Assembly (NCBI GenBank): GCA_963724135.1
Contig: CAVRTA010000006.1
Location: 620,001-684,000 of the forward strand
Direction: 5' to 3'
Length of the DNA: 64,000 nt
From: DATLGB01 sp963724135
GTDB lineage: Bacteria; Actinomycetota; Thermoleophilia; Solirubrobacterales; Solirubrobacteraceae
How positions within the stretch are numbered: the stretch's first letter is position 1; each line of letters begins with the position of its first letter. Positions 23,782-31,445 of the stretch are shown here, one piece after another. The position numbers and the translations under genes were made by a program. Below the pieces are notes generated by a model. That model saw only the letters and a list, made by a program, of their open reading frames with translations. It had not been told where the DNA came from and searched no databases.

Positions 23782-24700
23782 CCGCGGGCGGCGGATCACC
23801 CGGCTCGTCGCGGTCGGCCCACGCGCGCCAGAGATCGAGCGCCGGGAACTCGCGCGCGAGGTCGGTGGAGACGAGCCCGGTCGGGTACAGGTCGTCCTCG
23901 CGCACCGTGTAGTGAAAGGCGACCTCGACGCTCGCGTCGCCGTACCAGCGGATGAGGTTGCGCGCGTCATGTGCGCACGCCTGCCCGGGGGTCATGCGGT
24001 CGTGGCGTCCGCCCGTCTCGGTGATCCAGATCGGCGGGGGATCGGGGCAGCGGGCGAGCTCCTCCTCGAGCGCGGGGAGGGGGTCGGCGCCGCCGGCGAA
24101 GTCGTGCTGGCCGATCGCGGCCGCACCGCAGACGAGGGTCTCCGGAAGCCTGCGCAGGAACGGGAGCCCGTCCGGCCCCAGCTCGCCGATGACGAGGCGG
24201 TCGCCGACGATCTCCTGCATGGCGCGCGCGAGCTCGGAGTAGGTCGCGGCGGGATCGGGCACATCGAGGAAGCTGCGGTGGTGGGGCTCGTTCCAGGGCG
24301 CCCAGTAGGCGACGTCGGCCTCACTCTGGATGGCGCGGACCAGCTCGCTGTAGGCGTCGACGTCCGGCGCGCCGTCGGGGGCGTCGTAGATGACCACGTA
24401 CAGCTCCCGGTCCGCGAACGCGCGCAACTGGGCGCGCAGGCCGGCCCAGCCGAGGCACGGCGGCTTGTCACGCATGCAGCCGCTCTGCGGGGCGGCGAGG
24501 TCGAGCGTGCCGTCGGGCCGGACGACGGAGCGCCAGTTGACGAGCAGGCGGTGGTAGGCGGGGCTGAGCTCGTCCTTCAGCGCCGGGTTGGGCTCGGTGA
24601 CGCCGATCGCGAGCGAGTCGCCGCCGCTCGGCGGCGGCGACGGCTGGGTACCGCAGGCACCCAGGCCGGCGGCCACGATGCAAGCGATCAGGCGCGTCAG
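23738..24700 (-). CDS. Lipoprotein with clan GH-A glycosidase-like fold
   Basis: About 320 residues with a TIM-barrel glycosidase look. The two catalytic glutamates of clan GH-A can be seen: YWAPWNEPHH (acid/base, E138 from the long start) and PIWITETGG (nucleophile, E228). A lipobox at GLGAC predicts a lipid anchor. The GTG at 24676 would give a signal too short. A CTG at 24700 gives TRLIACIVAAGLGAC, a complete signal, and overlaps the erpA stop (CTGA). The start is therefore likely CTG. The 3' end overlaps the membrane-protein gene by 44 bases. The substrate is unknown; it may trim cell-surface glycans. Confidence 0.7.
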   Translation of the reverse strand: MTRLIACIVAAGLGACGTQPSPPPSGGDSLAIGVTEPNPALKDELSPAYHRLLVNWRSVVRPDGTLDLAAPQSGCMRDKPPCLGWAGLRAQLRAFADRELYVVIYDAPDGAPDVDAYSELVRAIQSEADVAYWAPWNEPHHRSFLDVPDPAATYSELARAMQEIVGDRLVIGELGPDGLPFLRRLPETLVCGAAAIGQHDFAGGADPLPALEEELARCPDPPPIWITETGGRHDRMTPGQACAHDARNLIRWYGDASVEVAFHYTVREDDLYPTGLVSTDLAREFPALDLWRAWADRDEPGDPPPAASCSTATAATAPAK

Positions 24701-25050
24701 ACGGCGGAGACTTCCTCCTCGTCCGCTACGCGGAACGAGGAGCCGCAGCCACAGGCCGCGATGACGTTCGGGTTGTCGACCTTGAAGCCGGCCCCCTGGA
24801 GACCCTCGACGTAGTCGACGACCGCGCCGTGCACGTACGGCAGGCTTGGGCTGTCGACGAGGATCTTCAGGCCATGGTCAGTGAACACCTCGTCGCCGTC
24901 GCGCTGCTGGTCGAAGGCGAGGGCGTACTGGAAGCCGCTGCATCCGCCGCCGCGGACGCCCACGCGCAGGCCGGCGTCCTGGACCTCGTCGCTCTGCGTG
25001 GCGAGGAACTCGCGGACCTTCTCGGCACCCATTTCCGTGAACGTGATCAT
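24697..25050 (-). CDS. erpA: A-type iron-sulfur carrier (ErpA/IscA family)
   Basis: A 117-residue A-type Fe-S carrier. It carries the three conserved cysteines: C37 in RGGGCSGF and C100 and C102 in AACGCGSSF. These hold a [2Fe-2S] or [4Fe-4S] cluster for transfer to apo-proteins. Length and ending (CGCGSSF plus a short tail) are typical. Start ATG 25050. It diverges from bolA-grxD, whose products are known partners in Fe-S trafficking, across a 39-base region with the palindrome at 25065-25080. The downstream lipoprotein gene overlaps its stop. Confidence 0.93.
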   Translation of the reverse strand: MITFTEMGAEKVREFLATQSDEVQDAGLRVGVRGGGCSGFQYALAFDQQRDGDEVFTDHGLKILVDSPSLPYVHGAVVDYVEGLQGAGFKVDNPNVIAACGCGSSFRVADEEEVSAV

Positions 25051-25064
25051 GTCGCTTCAAAAAG

Positions 25065-25080
25065 GATAGCGAACGCTATC
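25065..25080. promoter_or_regulatory. Palindromic operator candidate between erpA and bolA
   Basis: The sequence GATAGCG-AA-CGCTATC has perfect 7-base arms around two bases and lies within the 39-base gap between the divergent starts of erpA (25050) and bolA (25090). With so little room, a protein bound here would control both directions. The surroundings hold an A-run (CAAAAAGG) that is rare in this DNA. A link to an Fe-S or iron sensor is only a guess from the genes. Confidence 0.55.
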
Positions 25081-25089
25081 GTTGGGTTC

Positions 25090-25317
25090 GTGGTCAGCAT
25101 CGACGAGATCCGCAATCGGATTGAGGCCGGGCTGCCGGAAGCGCAGGCAGTCGTGACCGGTGACGGCCACCATTTCCGCGCCGAGGTGACCTCCCCCGCG
25201 TTCGCCGGCTTGTCCCGGATCCAGCAACACCAGCTGGTCAACGCCATCTTCGCCGGCGAGCTCGGCGACCGCATCCACGCCCTTTCCCTGAAGACGACCG
25301 CCCAGGTGACCCAATGA
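25090..25317 (+). CDS. bolA: BolA family protein
   Basis: A 75-residue BolA-fold protein (class II KH-like). It has DEIRNRIEAGLPEAQAVV as helix one, GDGHHFRAEVTSPAFAGLS with the conserved His of the cluster-binding loop, and RIQQHQLVNAIFAGELGDRIHAL, the family signature. BolA proteins form [2Fe-2S]-bridged heterodimers with monothiol glutaredoxins. The next gene encodes one and overlaps by four bases (ATGA). Start GTG 25090; no earlier start fits the short gap. Confidence 0.93.
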   Translation: MVSIDEIRNRIEAGLPEAQAVVTGDGHHFRAEVTSPAFAGLSRIQQHQLVNAIFAGELGDRIHALSLKTTAQVTQ

Positions 25318-25667
25318 CCGACACGCTTCGCGCCCAGATCGAGCAGGCCATCGCCGGCAACGAGACGATCCTGTTCATGAAGGGCACACCCGAGGAGCCG
25401 CGCTGCGGCTTCTCCGCCCGCACCGCGGGCGTACTCGACACCCTCGGCGTCCCGTACGCGGCCGTCGACATCCTCCCCGACCCGCGCATCCGCCAGGAGC
25501 TCTCGGCGCTGTCGAACTGGCCGACGGTCCCACAGCTCTTCCACAAGGGTGAGCTGATCGGCGGCTGCGACATCGTTACCGAGATGTTCGAGAGCGGCGA
25601 GCTGGCCACCGAGCTCGGCGTCGAGCAGCCGCCACCGCTGCAGATCGAGAACCGCCTCGGCGCCTAG
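25314..25667 (+). CDS. grxD: Monothiol glutaredoxin, Grx4/GrxD family
   Basis: A 117-residue glutaredoxin with the CGFS active site at residues 31-34 (PEEPRCGFSARTAG), preceded by ETILFMKGTP. WPTVPQLFHKGELIGGCD is the glutathione-binding TVP/GGCD region. CGFS glutaredoxins hold a glutathione-ligated [2Fe-2S] cluster and pass it to carriers such as ErpA, usually with BolA. It is translationally coupled to bolA and lies opposite erpA. The last codon and stop fall inside a 20-base repeat (25663-25682). Confidence 0.94.
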   Translation: MTDTLRAQIEQAIAGNETILFMKGTPEEPRCGFSARTAGVLDTLGVPYAAVDILPDPRIRQELSALSNWPTVPQLFHKGELIGGCDIVTEMFESGELATELGVEQPPPLQIENRLGA

Positions 25668-25872
25668 TCCGGCGCCGCCGGTAAGGCGAGGGGTGCGGGC
25701 GCTCCGGCGGTCGACCGTGGCGCCTATTACATCCAGTGGGTGTAAGACAGACCAAGCTCGGTCCGACCGGCGCCGTTACCGCGCTGTCGGTCGCGGTCTG
25801 ACGACTGCAGAGCTGGCGAGCTGCGCGCGCCGCGGCCGACCTAGGAACTACACCTAGTCCGGCGCCGCCGGT
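25663..25872. repeat. 20-base direct repeat flanking a 170-base gene-free segment
   Basis: An identical 20-base sequence (CCTAGTCCGGCGCCGCCGGT) occurs at 25663-25682, covering the stop of grxD, and again at 25853-25872, just before the sulfotransferase start. The 170 bases between hold no gene I can support. A repeat covering a gene's 3' end and copied downstream is the pattern left by site-specific integration, or by a small duplication. The inner segment has short inverted repeats only. Confidence 0.6.
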
Positions 25873-25894
25873 GCGCACGGCGTAGGCTCCCGCC

Positions 25895-26683
25895 ATGCCC
25901 AGGAAGGGGGCCCTGCCGGACTTCGTGGTCATCGGGGCACAGAAGGCGGGCACGACCGCCCTGCACGACTACCTCAGCCAGCATCCTGCGGTTGCGACCG
26001 GCCGCCACAAGGAGATCCAGTACTTCACGCTCTACGCCGAGCGGCCGCTGAGCTGGTACCGCAGCCATTTTCCGACCCGCGCTGAAGTCCAGCGGCAGCC
26101 GGGCATCGATGGCGCGCCGGTGCGTGTCGGCGAGGCGAGCCCGTACTACCTGTTTCACCCCGCGGCGCCCCGGCGCGTGCGCGCGGCTCTGCCGGAGGCT
26201 CGCTTCATCGTGCTGCTGCGCGACCCGGTCGACCGGGCGCACTCGCACTACAACCACGAGGTGAGCCGGGGCCACGAGGATCTCGGCTTCGAAGCGGCGC
26301 TCGCGAGCGAGCCTCGACGCCTGGACGGCGAAGCCGAGCGCCTGGGAGCGGACCCTGCTGCCGTGTCGTGGGCGCACGTCCACTTCTCCTACTTCGCCCG
26401 CGGGTGCTACGCGGAGCAGCTCGAGCGCTGGTTCGCCTGCTACGAGCGCGAACGCTTCCTGATCCTGTTCAGCGACGACTTCTTCGCCGACCCGGCGTCG
26501 ACGACGGTCCGGGTGCAGGAGTTCCTGGATCTCGATGCACGACCGCCGCGCGATGTCGCACCCGTCAACGCCCGCAGCTACGCCGGCCTCGACGACAGCG
26601 TGCGAGCACAGCTGGCCAGCCGCTATGAAGAGCCGGATCGCCGGTTGGCCGAGCTCCTGGGGCGTGATCTTCCGTGGTCCTGA
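25895..26683 (+). CDS. Sulfotransferase family protein (GxQKAGTT type)
   Basis: A 262-residue sulfotransferase. The PAPS loop is FVVIGAQKAGTTALHDYLSQ, followed by HKEIQYFTLYAERPLSWYRS and GEASPYYLFHP. The 3'-phosphate site is RFIVLLRDPVDRAHSHYNHE, a classic RDPxxRxxSxY motif. It belongs to the same subgroup as the gene at 14737. Start ATG 25895. Its TGA directly abuts the stop of the convergent GT2 gene with no base between. It lies 6 kb from the glycan locus, with which it and the neighbouring GT2 probably belong. Confidence 0.88.
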   Translation: MPRKGALPDFVVIGAQKAGTTALHDYLSQHPAVATGRHKEIQYFTLYAERPLSWYRSHFPTRAEVQRQPGIDGAPVRVGEASPYYLFHPAAPRRVRAALPEARFIVLLRDPVDRAHSHYNHEVSRGHEDLGFEAALASEPRRLDGEAERLGADPAAVSWAHVHFSYFARGCYAEQLERWFACYERERFLILFSDDFFADPASTTVRVQEFLDLDARPPRDVAPVNARSYAGLDDSVRAQLASRYEEPDRRLAELLGRDLPWS

Positions 26684-27619
26684 TCAGGGGTGGGAAACCG
26701 GACGGCGGCGCAGGCGGCTGGTGAGCGCAGCGCGGACGGACCGGCGCCGCTCGCGCCGCGCGAAGGCCGCGAACTCCGGGTCGGGCACGCGCTCGGCGTC
26801 GCCGAACGCCGCGCGCAGATAGCCCGTCAGGTGCCACAGCCCGGACAGGCCGTACGGGCGGACCGTGAGCGCGATCTTCAGCGCGCGTCCCGCGGCCCAG
26901 GGGAGGCGATGGTGGAGGATGTACTCGCGGCGGCCCTGGCGCTCGAGGCCGTGTCGCGTGCCCTGGGCCGCACCGATCGGCCGCAGGTGGCGCACCGGCA
27001 GGTCGACGAAGGTGCGCGTGCCGGACCCGTGCATCCGTGCGTAGACGGCCGTGACGACGTCGGCGCCCAGGTGCTCGGGCATCCCCCCGATCGCCTCCAG
27101 GCACGTCCGGCGGTAGATGCGGGCCGGCGCGGTCGGATGATCCTGCGACGCCGGCGTGGCGCACCACGTGCCGTCGCGCAGCTCCGTCACGGCTCCGCCC
27201 GCGATGCCGAGGTTGGGTTGGCGGCCGAACCGCTTCAGCATCGTCGCCAGGTAGTGCGGCGGCAGCACGATGTCGCCGTCGAGGTTGGCGACGAACTCGA
27301 AGTCCTCCGGTTCGACCTGCCCGAACCCGTAGCTCCAGGCCCGCGACGGACCGCCGGCGGCGAGACGGTCGCCCCGGTCGGCGGTGTGGTTCTCCGGGGT
27401 GCGCAGCAGGCGAGCGAATGGGAGGTCGGCCACAAGACGCTCCGCAAGTTCGGCGGTCCCGTCCGCAGAGCCGTCGTCGACGATCAGCCAGAGGTCGGGC
27501 GGGCGCTCTTGTCCCGCCACTGCGGCCACCACCTGCTCGATGTGGGCAGCCTCGTTGCGGATGGGCGAGATGACGAGAAGCCGGCCATTGCCGGGCGCCG
27601 TCTCAACCACCGCCGCCAC
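26684..27619 (-). CDS. GT2 family glycosyltransferase
   Basis: A 311-residue GT-A enzyme. It has LLVISPIRNEAAHIEQVVAA, PDLWLIVDDGSADGTAEL (nucleotide-binding DDGS), and FVANLDGDIVLPPHYLATM (DGD metal site). The later YRRTCLEAIGGMPEHLGAD is the acceptor region. A basic C-terminal tail (RRERRRSVRAALTSRLRRR) could contact the membrane. The start is GTG 27619. The 88 bases upstream to 27707 show no gene. Confidence 0.85.
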   Translation of the reverse strand: MAAVVETAPGNGRLLVISPIRNEAAHIEQVVAAVAGQERPPDLWLIVDDGSADGTAELAERLVADLPFARLLRTPENHTADRGDRLAAGGPSRAWSYGFGQVEPEDFEFVANLDGDIVLPPHYLATMLKRFGRQPNLGIAGGAVTELRDGTWCATPASQDHPTAPARIYRRTCLEAIGGMPEHLGADVVTAVYARMHGSGTRTFVDLPVRHLRPIGAAQGTRHGLERQGRREYILHHRLPWAAGRALKIALTVRPYGLSGLWHLTGYLRAAFGDAERVPDPEFAAFARRERRRSVRAALTSRLRRRPVSHP

Positions 27620-27707
27620 CGGTCACGTCGAGGGCGCATCGGCTGGTCACGGTCGGCATGTTGACACCGAGCGGCGCGGACCGTGGCAGCAGTCAGAGGC
27701 GGCTGGG

Positions 27708-28586
27708 TCAGAGGTCGATGCGGCGGAAGGCCTGGACGGCGACGGCGATGATGACGGCGACGTAGACCCCGGCCCACAGCCACAGGCCCGCGCCGGCGTC
27801 GCGCTCGCCGCCGAGCGGGCCGAGCTGGAGGACGAAGCGGTTGAGGCCGCTCTCTGCGGACGTCAGCTCGCCGAGCGCGGCCTGGTAGAGCGCCTCGAAC
27901 GGGAGCGCGTGGCTGGCCACGTCGGCGACGTCGGTGAGGGTGTCGGAGTCGAGGGCGTCGCCGATCTGGCCGAGCAGGCCCGCGACGAGGCCGGCGCCGA
28001 AGGTCATGAAGACCGCGATGCCGTTGGCGGTGGCGGAGAGCAGGACGGAGCCCATCAGGCTCAGCGCGGTGATGACCACGACCGCCGCCATCAGATCGAG
28101 CGCGGCGGTGACGGCGTTGCCCGGCCACCAGCCGCCGATCGCGCCCGTGATCACCATCGCGGCGACGAACACCGCGGCGACGTAGAGGGCGCTGACGCCG
28201 CCGGCGGCGACGAGGCGGCTCAGCAGGACGTCGCGGCGGCTGACCCGCCTCACCAGCAGGGCCTGCAACAGCCCCCGCTCCGCGTCGCCGCGGATCGAGC
28301 CGAGCGTCAGGAAGACGGCGAGCACCACGCCCAGGAACAGCGTCCCGAAGATCGCGAGCCCGAACATCGTCGCGCCGACGACCGTCTGGGGGTCGACGCC
28401 CTGGTACCCGCCGCCGAGGTCGTCGGAGATCTCGAACGCCTGCCAGACCCCGAGGGAGTAGAGCGCGAGGAAGGCGGCCGTGAGCCAGGCGACCACGGTG
28501 AAGACCCGCCGGCGCAGCGCCTCGCGCAGCGCGAACCGCGCCAGCACCAGCAATGCACCAGGTGGCCTGGCCCCTTGATGCATCAC
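27708..28586 (-). CDS. ABC-2 type transporter permease
   Basis: A 292-residue permease with six predicted helices, among them VFTVVAWLTAAFLALYSLGV, LFLGVVLAVFLTLG and AGVYVAVIIAVAVQAF. It has the ABC-2 pattern, with GDAERGLLQALLVRRVSRRD as the cytoplasmic loop and coupling helix. The start is GTG 28586, overlapping the ATPase stop (GTGA); an ATG at 28583 is possible. With the ATPase upstream it makes a complete exporter or related complex. The substrate is unknown. Confidence 0.85.
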   Translation of the reverse strand: MMHQGARPPGALLVLARFALREALRRRVFTVVAWLTAAFLALYSLGVWQAFEISDDLGGGYQGVDPQTVVGATMFGLAIFGTLFLGVVLAVFLTLGSIRGDAERGLLQALLVRRVSRRDVLLSRLVAAGGVSALYVAAVFVAAMVITGAIGGWWPGNAVTAALDLMAAVVVITALSLMGSVLLSATANGIAVFMTFGAGLVAGLLGQIGDALDSDTLTDVADVASHALPFEALYQAALGELTSAESGLNRFVLQLGPLGGERDAGAGLWLWAGVYVAVIIAVAVQAFRRIDL

Positions 28587-29374
28587 TCGACCGCCTTGAG
28601 GTAGGTGTCCTCGAGCGTCGAGCGCAGCACGCGCACGGCGTAGACGTCCTCGCCCGCGTCGACGAGCTCGCGCACGATCCGCGGCGCGTCGTCGCGGGTC
28701 GCATCGGACCAGGTGCGGGTGCCGTTGGCCGTCTCGACCTCGACGCCCCCGGCAATCGACAGCTCGGCCGGCGTGCCGGCGGCGACGACCTCCCCACCCG
28801 CGATGATCACCACCCGGTCGCAGACCAGTTCGACCTCCGAGAGAAGATGGCTGTTGAGCAGGACGGCGACGCCGCGTGCGCGGAGCCCCTCGAGCACGTC
28901 GCGGACGAGCCGGCGGCCGGCCGGATCGAGCGCGCTCGTCGGCTCGTCGAGCAGCAGGAGCGCGGGCTCTGCGACCATCGCCTGTGCGAGGCCGAGACGC
29001 TGCTGCATGCCCTTGGACATGGTGGCGACCCTGCGTTGCGACTCGCCGGCGAGCCCGACGATTTCGAGCAGCCGCGCGCGCTCCGCCGCGCCGCCGGCGC
29101 TGCCGGCGAGGTCCTGGTGGAGCGTGAGGATCTCATCGGCGCTCGCCCAGTCCGGGAAGCGGAACAGCTCGGCCAGATAGCCGAGCGAGCCGCTGATCGT
29201 GGCGGCGCCGGAGCTGGCGCGGACGAGACCGCAGGCGATCTTGACCAGGGTCGACTTGCCGGCCCCGTTGGGCCCGAGCAGGCCGACGAGCTCGCCCGGC
29301 CCGACCGTCAGGTCGACGCCCCTGAGCGCCTCCGTGTCGCCGTATGTCTTTCGCAGCGCCTCTACCTTGAGCAC
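28583..29374 (-). CDS. ABC transporter ATP-binding protein
   Basis: A 263-residue ABC ATPase. Walker A is GLLGPNGAGKSTLVKIA, the Q-loop region is SLGYLAELFRFPDWASAD, the signature is TMSKGMQQRLGLAQAM, Walker B is ALLLLDEPTSALDP, and the switch His is in LLNSHLLSEVE. A C-terminal ~60-residue extension resembles the regulatory part of ABC-2 exporters. The start is GTG 29374; translation further upstream runs into antisense of mtnA. Its start codon is one base from that of mtnA on the other strand. Confidence 0.92.
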   Translation of the reverse strand: MLKVEALRKTYGDTEALRGVDLTVGPGELVGLLGPNGAGKSTLVKIACGLVRASSGAATISGSLGYLAELFRFPDWASADEILTLHQDLAGSAGGAAERARLLEIVGLAGESQRRVATMSKGMQQRLGLAQAMVAEPALLLLDEPTSALDPAGRRLVRDVLEGLRARGVAVLLNSHLLSEVELVCDRVVIIAGGEVVAAGTPAELSIAGGVEVETANGTRTWSDATRDDAPRIVRELVDAGEDVYAVRVLRSTLEDTYLKAVE

Positions 29375-29375
29375 C

Positions 29376-30305
29376 GTGTCGAGTAAAGCGGTGCCACTGC
29401 GCTGGACCGGTGAAGCGCTCGAGATCCTCGACCAGACCCGGCTGCCGCACGAGGAGGTCGTGCTCACCCTGCGCTCGGCGGACGAGGTCACCGAGGCGAT
29501 CCGGCGGCTGGCGGTTCGCGGCGCCCCGCTTCTCGGCGTCGCCGGGGCCTACGGGGCCGTGCTAGCCGGCGACGACGACGTGGCGATCCAGCGCCTGCGC
29601 AGCGCCCGCCCGACCGCCGTGAACCTCGCGTGGGCCGTGGACCGCGTGGTGGCCGCGGAGGACCGGCTGGCGGAGGCGGCCGCGATCCACGGCGAGGACG
29701 AGGCGGCCTCGGCCGCGATCGCGCGCCGTGGCGCGGAGGCGCTCGAGGCGGAGCTGCCCGCCCGGCCGCTGCGGGTGATGACGCACTGCAACGCCGGCGC
29801 CCTCGCCGCCGGCGGCCGGGGCACGGCGCTCGGCGTGATCTGCGCGCTCGCCGACCGGCGAGAGGTGCAGGTGATCGTCTGCGAGGCGCGTCCGCTGCTC
29901 CAGGGCGCGCGGCTGACGACGTGGGAGCTGCGGCGCGAGGGCATCCGACATGAGCTGATCGTCGACTCGGCTGCCGCCGGCCTCATTGCCCGCGGCGAGG
30001 TCGACGCGGTGGTCACCGGCTTCGACCGCGTCGCCGCCAACGGCGACGTGTGCAACAAGGTCGGGACCTACGGCCTTGCGCTGGCCGCGAGGGCGGCGGG
30101 CATCCCCTTCGTCGTCGCCGGCCCGGAGTCGAGCATCGACGAGGGGACCGCGACCGGCGCCGACATCGAGATCGAGGAGCGCCCCGCGAGCGAGGTGCTG
30201 CGCGAATGGGCGCCCACCGGGACACACGTGCGCAACCCGGCGTTCGACGTCACGCCGGCATCCATGGTGACGATGCTCGTCACGGAGAAACGCGTCCGCC
30301 GCTGA
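29376..30305 (+). CDS. mtnA: S-methyl-5-thioribose-1-phosphate isomerase
   Basis: A 309-residue aldose-ketose isomerase of the methionine salvage pathway, related to eIF2B. The catalytic pair is visible: C138 in RVMTHCNAGALAAGG and D217 in VVTGFDRVAANGDV. LDQTRLP at the start and VRGAPLLGVAGAYG are family motifs. The start is GTG 29376 or GTG 29391, where the family usually begins just before the PLRW region. No other methionine salvage gene is in the window. The 3' end overlaps the convergent small gene by 26 bases. Confidence 0.92.
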   Translation: MSSKAVPLRWTGEALEILDQTRLPHEEVVLTLRSADEVTEAIRRLAVRGAPLLGVAGAYGAVLAGDDDVAIQRLRSARPTAVNLAWAVDRVVAAEDRLAEAAAIHGEDEAASAAIARRGAEALEAELPARPLRVMTHCNAGALAAGGRGTALGVICALADRREVQVIVCEARPLLQGARLTTWELRREGIRHELIVDSAAAGLIARGEVDAVVTGFDRVAANGDVCNKVGTYGLALAARAAGIPFVVAGPESSIDEGTATGADIEIEERPASEVLREWAPTGTHVRNPAFDVTPASMVTMLVTEKRVRR

Positions 30306-30534
30306 GCCACTCGAGGTGCTCGGTGATGCGCTTGGAGTCGGCGATCGCCTGGTCGCCGATGTCGAGCACCGGCACGTGGCGCTGCCCCGTGAGCTCCTCG
30401 ACCGCCCTGCGGTCCCGCCGTGTCAGCCGCACCTGCTCGTGCTCGACCCCGCGGCGGCGCAGCTCGCGCGCGACACGCCCACACGGGCACAGCCAGTCCG
30501 TCGGTGTGCGACAGCGGTACAGCACGGTCCTCAC
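30280..30534 (-). CDS. Glutaredoxin/GST N-domain-like small protein
   Basis: An 84-residue thioredoxin-fold protein. It starts RTVLYRCRTPTDWLCPCGRV, with cysteines in a WLCPCG arrangement slightly unlike the classical CPxC. RHVPVLDIGDQAIADSKRIT has the cis-Pro and the SxxI element that binds glutathione-type thiols in GST N-domains. Start GTG 30534. It overlaps mtnA at the 3' end. Its role is likely thiol redox. Actinobacteria lack glutathione as a rule, so the partner may be mycothiol (inference). Confidence 0.75.
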   Translation of the reverse strand: MRTVLYRCRTPTDWLCPCGRVARELRRRGVEHEQVRLTRRDRRAVEELTGQRHVPVLDIGDQAIADSKRITEHLEWLSGGRVSP

Positions 30535-30558
30535 GCGGCCAAGGTAGGGTGCGGGCCG

Positions 30559-31431
30559 ATGGGGCGCGTCCGGGTGGTCACAGACACCACGCACTACCTG
30601 CCGCGCGAGATCGTGGAGCGCGAGGGCATCGAGCTCGTGTCGCTCTACGTCAACTGGAACGGCGGCACCGACAAGGAGTCCGAGCTCGGGGACTTCGGGA
30701 CCTTCTACGAGTACCTCGGCTCGACCCCGGACCTGCCGACCACCTCGCAGCCGTCGGTGGGCGACTTCCTCGCGGTCTACGAACCGATCCTCGATGCCGG
30801 CGACGACATCGTCTCGATCCACCTCTCGGGCGGGATCTCCGGGACTTTCGGCGCCGCGCAGCAGGCCGAGCAGGCGCTGACCGAGCGGGGCGGCGACCCG
30901 TCCCGGATCGCGGTCTACGACTCCGAGACCGCGTGCGGCGGCCTCGGGATGGTGACGCTGGCCGCGGCCGCGGCCGCCAACGCCGGTCGCAGCTGCCAGG
31001 AGGTCGTCGAGACGGCACGGGCGCTGCGCGGCGAGCTCAAGATCTGGTTCGCGGTGGACACGCTGGAGTTCCTGCGCCGCGGCGGGCGCATCGGCGCCGC
31101 CCAGGCCTACCTCGGCAGCGCGCTGAAGATCAAGCCGATCCTCACGCTCGGCAAGGAGATCGAGCCCGTCGAGCGCGTGCGGACCGCGAGCCGCGCGGTG
31201 GCGCGCATGAAGGAATACCTCGCGCAGCGCCACGAGGAGGGCGCGGACCGCTTCGCCGTCCAGCACATCCGCGACCCCGAGCGCGCCGAGGAGCTCGCCG
31301 CGTACGGCCGTGACCTGTACGGCTCGGAGCCGCTGTTCGTGTCGGAGGTGGGGCCGGTGATCGGCACGCACGTCGGGCCCGGCCTCCTCGGCGTCACGGG
31401 CGTGCGTTCAGAGCTGCTCGCAGCCGGGTAG
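30559..31431 (+). CDS. DegV family fatty-acid-binding protein
   Basis: A 290-residue DegV protein, a carrier of fatty acids for FakA-type kinases. It has VRVVTDTTHYLPREIVEREG, DLPTTSQPSVGDFLAVYE (the TSQPS motif) and IVSIHLSGGISGTFGAAQQA, where the second Ser region touches the lipid carboxylate. VDTLEFLRRGGRIGAAQAYLG is the conserved late motif. Start ATG 30559. No fakA-like kinase is nearby. Confidence 0.92.
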   Translation: MGRVRVVTDTTHYLPREIVEREGIELVSLYVNWNGGTDKESELGDFGTFYEYLGSTPDLPTTSQPSVGDFLAVYEPILDAGDDIVSIHLSGGISGTFGAAQQAEQALTERGGDPSRIAVYDSETACGGLGMVTLAAAAAANAGRSCQEVVETARALRGELKIWFAVDTLEFLRRGGRIGAAQAYLGSALKIKPILTLGKEIEPVERVRTASRAVARMKEYLAQRHEEGADRFAVQHIRDPERAEELAAYGRDLYGSEPLFVSEVGPVIGTHVGPGLLGVTGVRSELLAAG

Positions 31432-31445
31432 CCGCCGGAGCGGTC

